A stretch of DNA of 8,157 bases. It comes from DASUZD01 sp036377055. GTDB taxonomy: Bacteria; Actinomycetota; Thermoleophilia; Gaiellales; Gaiellaceae. This document shows positions 7,450 through 8,157 of this stretch, one piece after another; position 1 is the stretch's first letter, and each line of letters starts with the position of its first letter. Below the pieces are notes generated by a model. That model was not told where the DNA came from and searched no databases. It saw only the letters and a list, made by a program, of their open reading frames with translations. The stretch lies in assembly GCA_036377055.1 (NCBI GenBank), contig DASUZD010000218.1, positions 1-8,157 of the forward strand. The letters are read 5' to 3'. Both the position numbers and the translations under genes were made by a program.

Positions 7450-7455
7450 CCTCCC
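7450..7455 (-). promoter_or_regulatory. Shine-Dalgarno site of the RHS gene
   Basis: GGGAGG (within GAGGGAGG) stands 8 bases before the GTG at 7441. It fixes the start of the RHS protein. A longer in-frame extension upstream to 8047 would run through hemE in another frame and carries no such site. The TTG at 7459, also in frame, would overlap this site and is therefore not favoured. Confidence 0.75.
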
Positions 7456-7497
7456 TCAACCCGTTGGAAGCCGCGACGCCACGGCTCTGTTCGGCCG

Positions 7498-7525
7498 AAC
7501 ATGAACCATCGTTGAGGAGAGTCAA
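7498..7525 (-). promoter_or_regulatory. Candidate sigma70-like promoter for the RHS gene
   Basis: TTGACT (7525-7520) is a good -35 match. It is followed after 16 bases by CATGTT (7503-7498), a weak -10 that keeps the A at position 2 and T at position 6. It would give a leader of roughly 50 bases before the RHS start. The long gap after hemE fits a separate promoter, but the evidence is only sequence similarity. Confidence 0.3.
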
Positions 7526-7623
7526 GGCGTTGCTCTCACAAAACCTGCGCAAATAGCGGCTGAAAGGAATCGAGGACACGCCCGACGTCGGCGCAGCCGG
7601 TAGCCTTTCGTCCCGCTGTCGGG

Positions 7624-8157
7624 CTAAGAAACGATCACGCGTCGAGTGTGGGCGTGCACCAGCTCGCGCAGGCGCCCGAGCATTTGCGGATCGGTTTCGG
7701 GCAGGACGCCGTGCCCGAGGTTGAAGACGTGGCCCGGCCGGCCGCCAGCTCGCGCGAGCACATCCGAAGCCGCCGCCTCTACTCGCTCCCACGACCCCAG
7801 CAGCACCGCCGGATCGAGGTTTCCCTGGACGCCACGCGCCTCGCCGACCTCCGCCCAGCCGCGGTCGAGCGGGACACGCCAGTCCAGGCCGATGACCTCG
7901 CCGCCCGCGGCGGCCATCGAGCGCAGCAGGCCGGCCGTGCCCGTGCCGAAGTGGATCGTCGGCGCATCGCCGACCGCCGCCAGGATCCGGCCCGAGTACG
8001 GCGCCACGAACTCCTCGTAGTCCGCAACCGATAGCGCGCCGACCCACGAGTCGAAGAGCTGGATCACGTCCGCGCCGGCCACGACCTTGGCTGCCACGTA
8101 TCCCGCGAACTGCGCCGCGAGCTTCTCCATCAGCGCGTGCCAGAGCTCCGGCTCGCG
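7624..8157 (-). CDS. hemE: Uroporphyrinogen decarboxylase, C-terminal part (5' end outside window)
   Basis: The frame is open from the window edge to TAG at 7626-7624, giving 177 residues, roughly the C-terminal half of a family of about 345. The enzyme removes four carboxyl groups from uroporphyrinogen III to give coproporphyrinogen III, in the cytosol, as a dimer of TIM barrels. Seen, in order: EPELWHALMEKL at the edge, VIQLFDSWVGALS, APYSGRIL, the FGTGTAGLL loop, VIGLDWRVPL, VQGNLDP and FNLGHGVLPETDP. The last carries the conserved His of the family's C-terminal signature. The internal ATG at 8130 is not the start, because family sequence continues upstream of it to the edge. The N-terminal catalytic region is not visible. 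It is the first heme gene of the row that reaches hemH about 6 kb downstream. Confidence 0.96.
   Translation of the reverse strand, partial: REPELWHALMEKLAAQFAGYVAAKVVAGADVIQLFDSWVGALSVADYEEFVAPYSGRILAAVGDAPTIHFGTGTAGLLRSMAAAGGEVIGLDWRVPLDRGWAEVGEARGVQGNLDPAVLLGSWERVEAAASDVLARAGGRPGHVFNLGHGVLPETDPQMLGRLRELVHAHTRRVIVS

Larger units (their letters stand above)
7442..7623 (-). other. Intergenic region between hemE and the RHS gene
   Basis: 182 bases, the longest gap in the window. It holds the Shine-Dalgarno site and the weak promoter candidate described separately, and a perfect 10-base palindrome CCGACGTCGG at 7582-7591, which could be an operator half-turn pair or chance in GC-rich DNA. I see no T-tract hairpin that would end hemE transcription, so read-through from hemE remains possible. 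Confidence 0.6.

Noticed and set aside
7582..7591. Palindrome CCGACGTCGG after hemE as a terminator
   Set aside because: The stem is only five base pairs with no loop and no T-run; it is noted as a possible operator at most.
7442..8047. N-terminal extension of the RHS frame by 202 codons into hemE
   Set aside because: It overlaps hemE in another frame, has shadow-like composition, and puts the signal peptide in the middle of the protein. The GTG at 7441 has a strong Shine-Dalgarno site and a leader right after it.

Overview
The window is GC-rich, and every gene I can support lies on the minus strand, so transcription runs from high to low coordinates. Dense GC-rich coding, GTG starts, a Gram-positive-style ferrochelatase and a Sec-exported (not T6SS-type) RHS protein fit a high-GC actinobacterium. 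The style of the ferrochelatase and of the small exported protein reminds me of Thermoleophilia/Gaiellales. That placement is from memory of family style and has not been searched.

Layout in transcription order: (1) 8157-7624, the C-terminal part of uroporphyrinogen decarboxylase (hemE), cut by the window edge. (2) 7623-7442, a 182-base gap with a clear Shine-Dalgarno site and a weak promoter candidate. (3) 7441-2198, a 1747-residue secreted RHS/YD-repeat protein: signal peptide, three tandem beta-sandwich-like domains, a DUF6531-like domain, about 40 YD repeats, an RHS core, and a C-terminal domain carrying an H-x6-D ... H-x-H zinc-site pattern like that of LAS-type (M15/VanY/hedgehog) peptidases. 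(4) A small exported protein of unknown function ending at 1623. Its hydrophobic leader starts exactly where the RHS gene stops, and it has no ordinary start codon near its expected N-terminus. (5) 1568-681, ferrochelatase (hemH/cpfC). (6) 684 to base 1, the ATPase of a polysaccharide/teichoic-acid-type ABC exporter (Wzt/TagH-like). Its GTG start overlaps the hemH stop as GTGA; the 3' end is outside the window.

The two heme genes act in one pathway: HemE makes coproporphyrinogen III, and HemH/CpfC inserts iron late in the pathway. The oxidase expected between them in the pathway (HemY/HemG type) is not here. A 5.2-kb surface-protein gene and a small exported protein occupy that space. The most interesting signal is this RHS module: a probable shell-forming secreted protein with a predicted cell-wall peptidase at its tip, abutting a gene for an exported protein, inside a heme gene cluster. 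Whether that small protein is an immunity partner is open.
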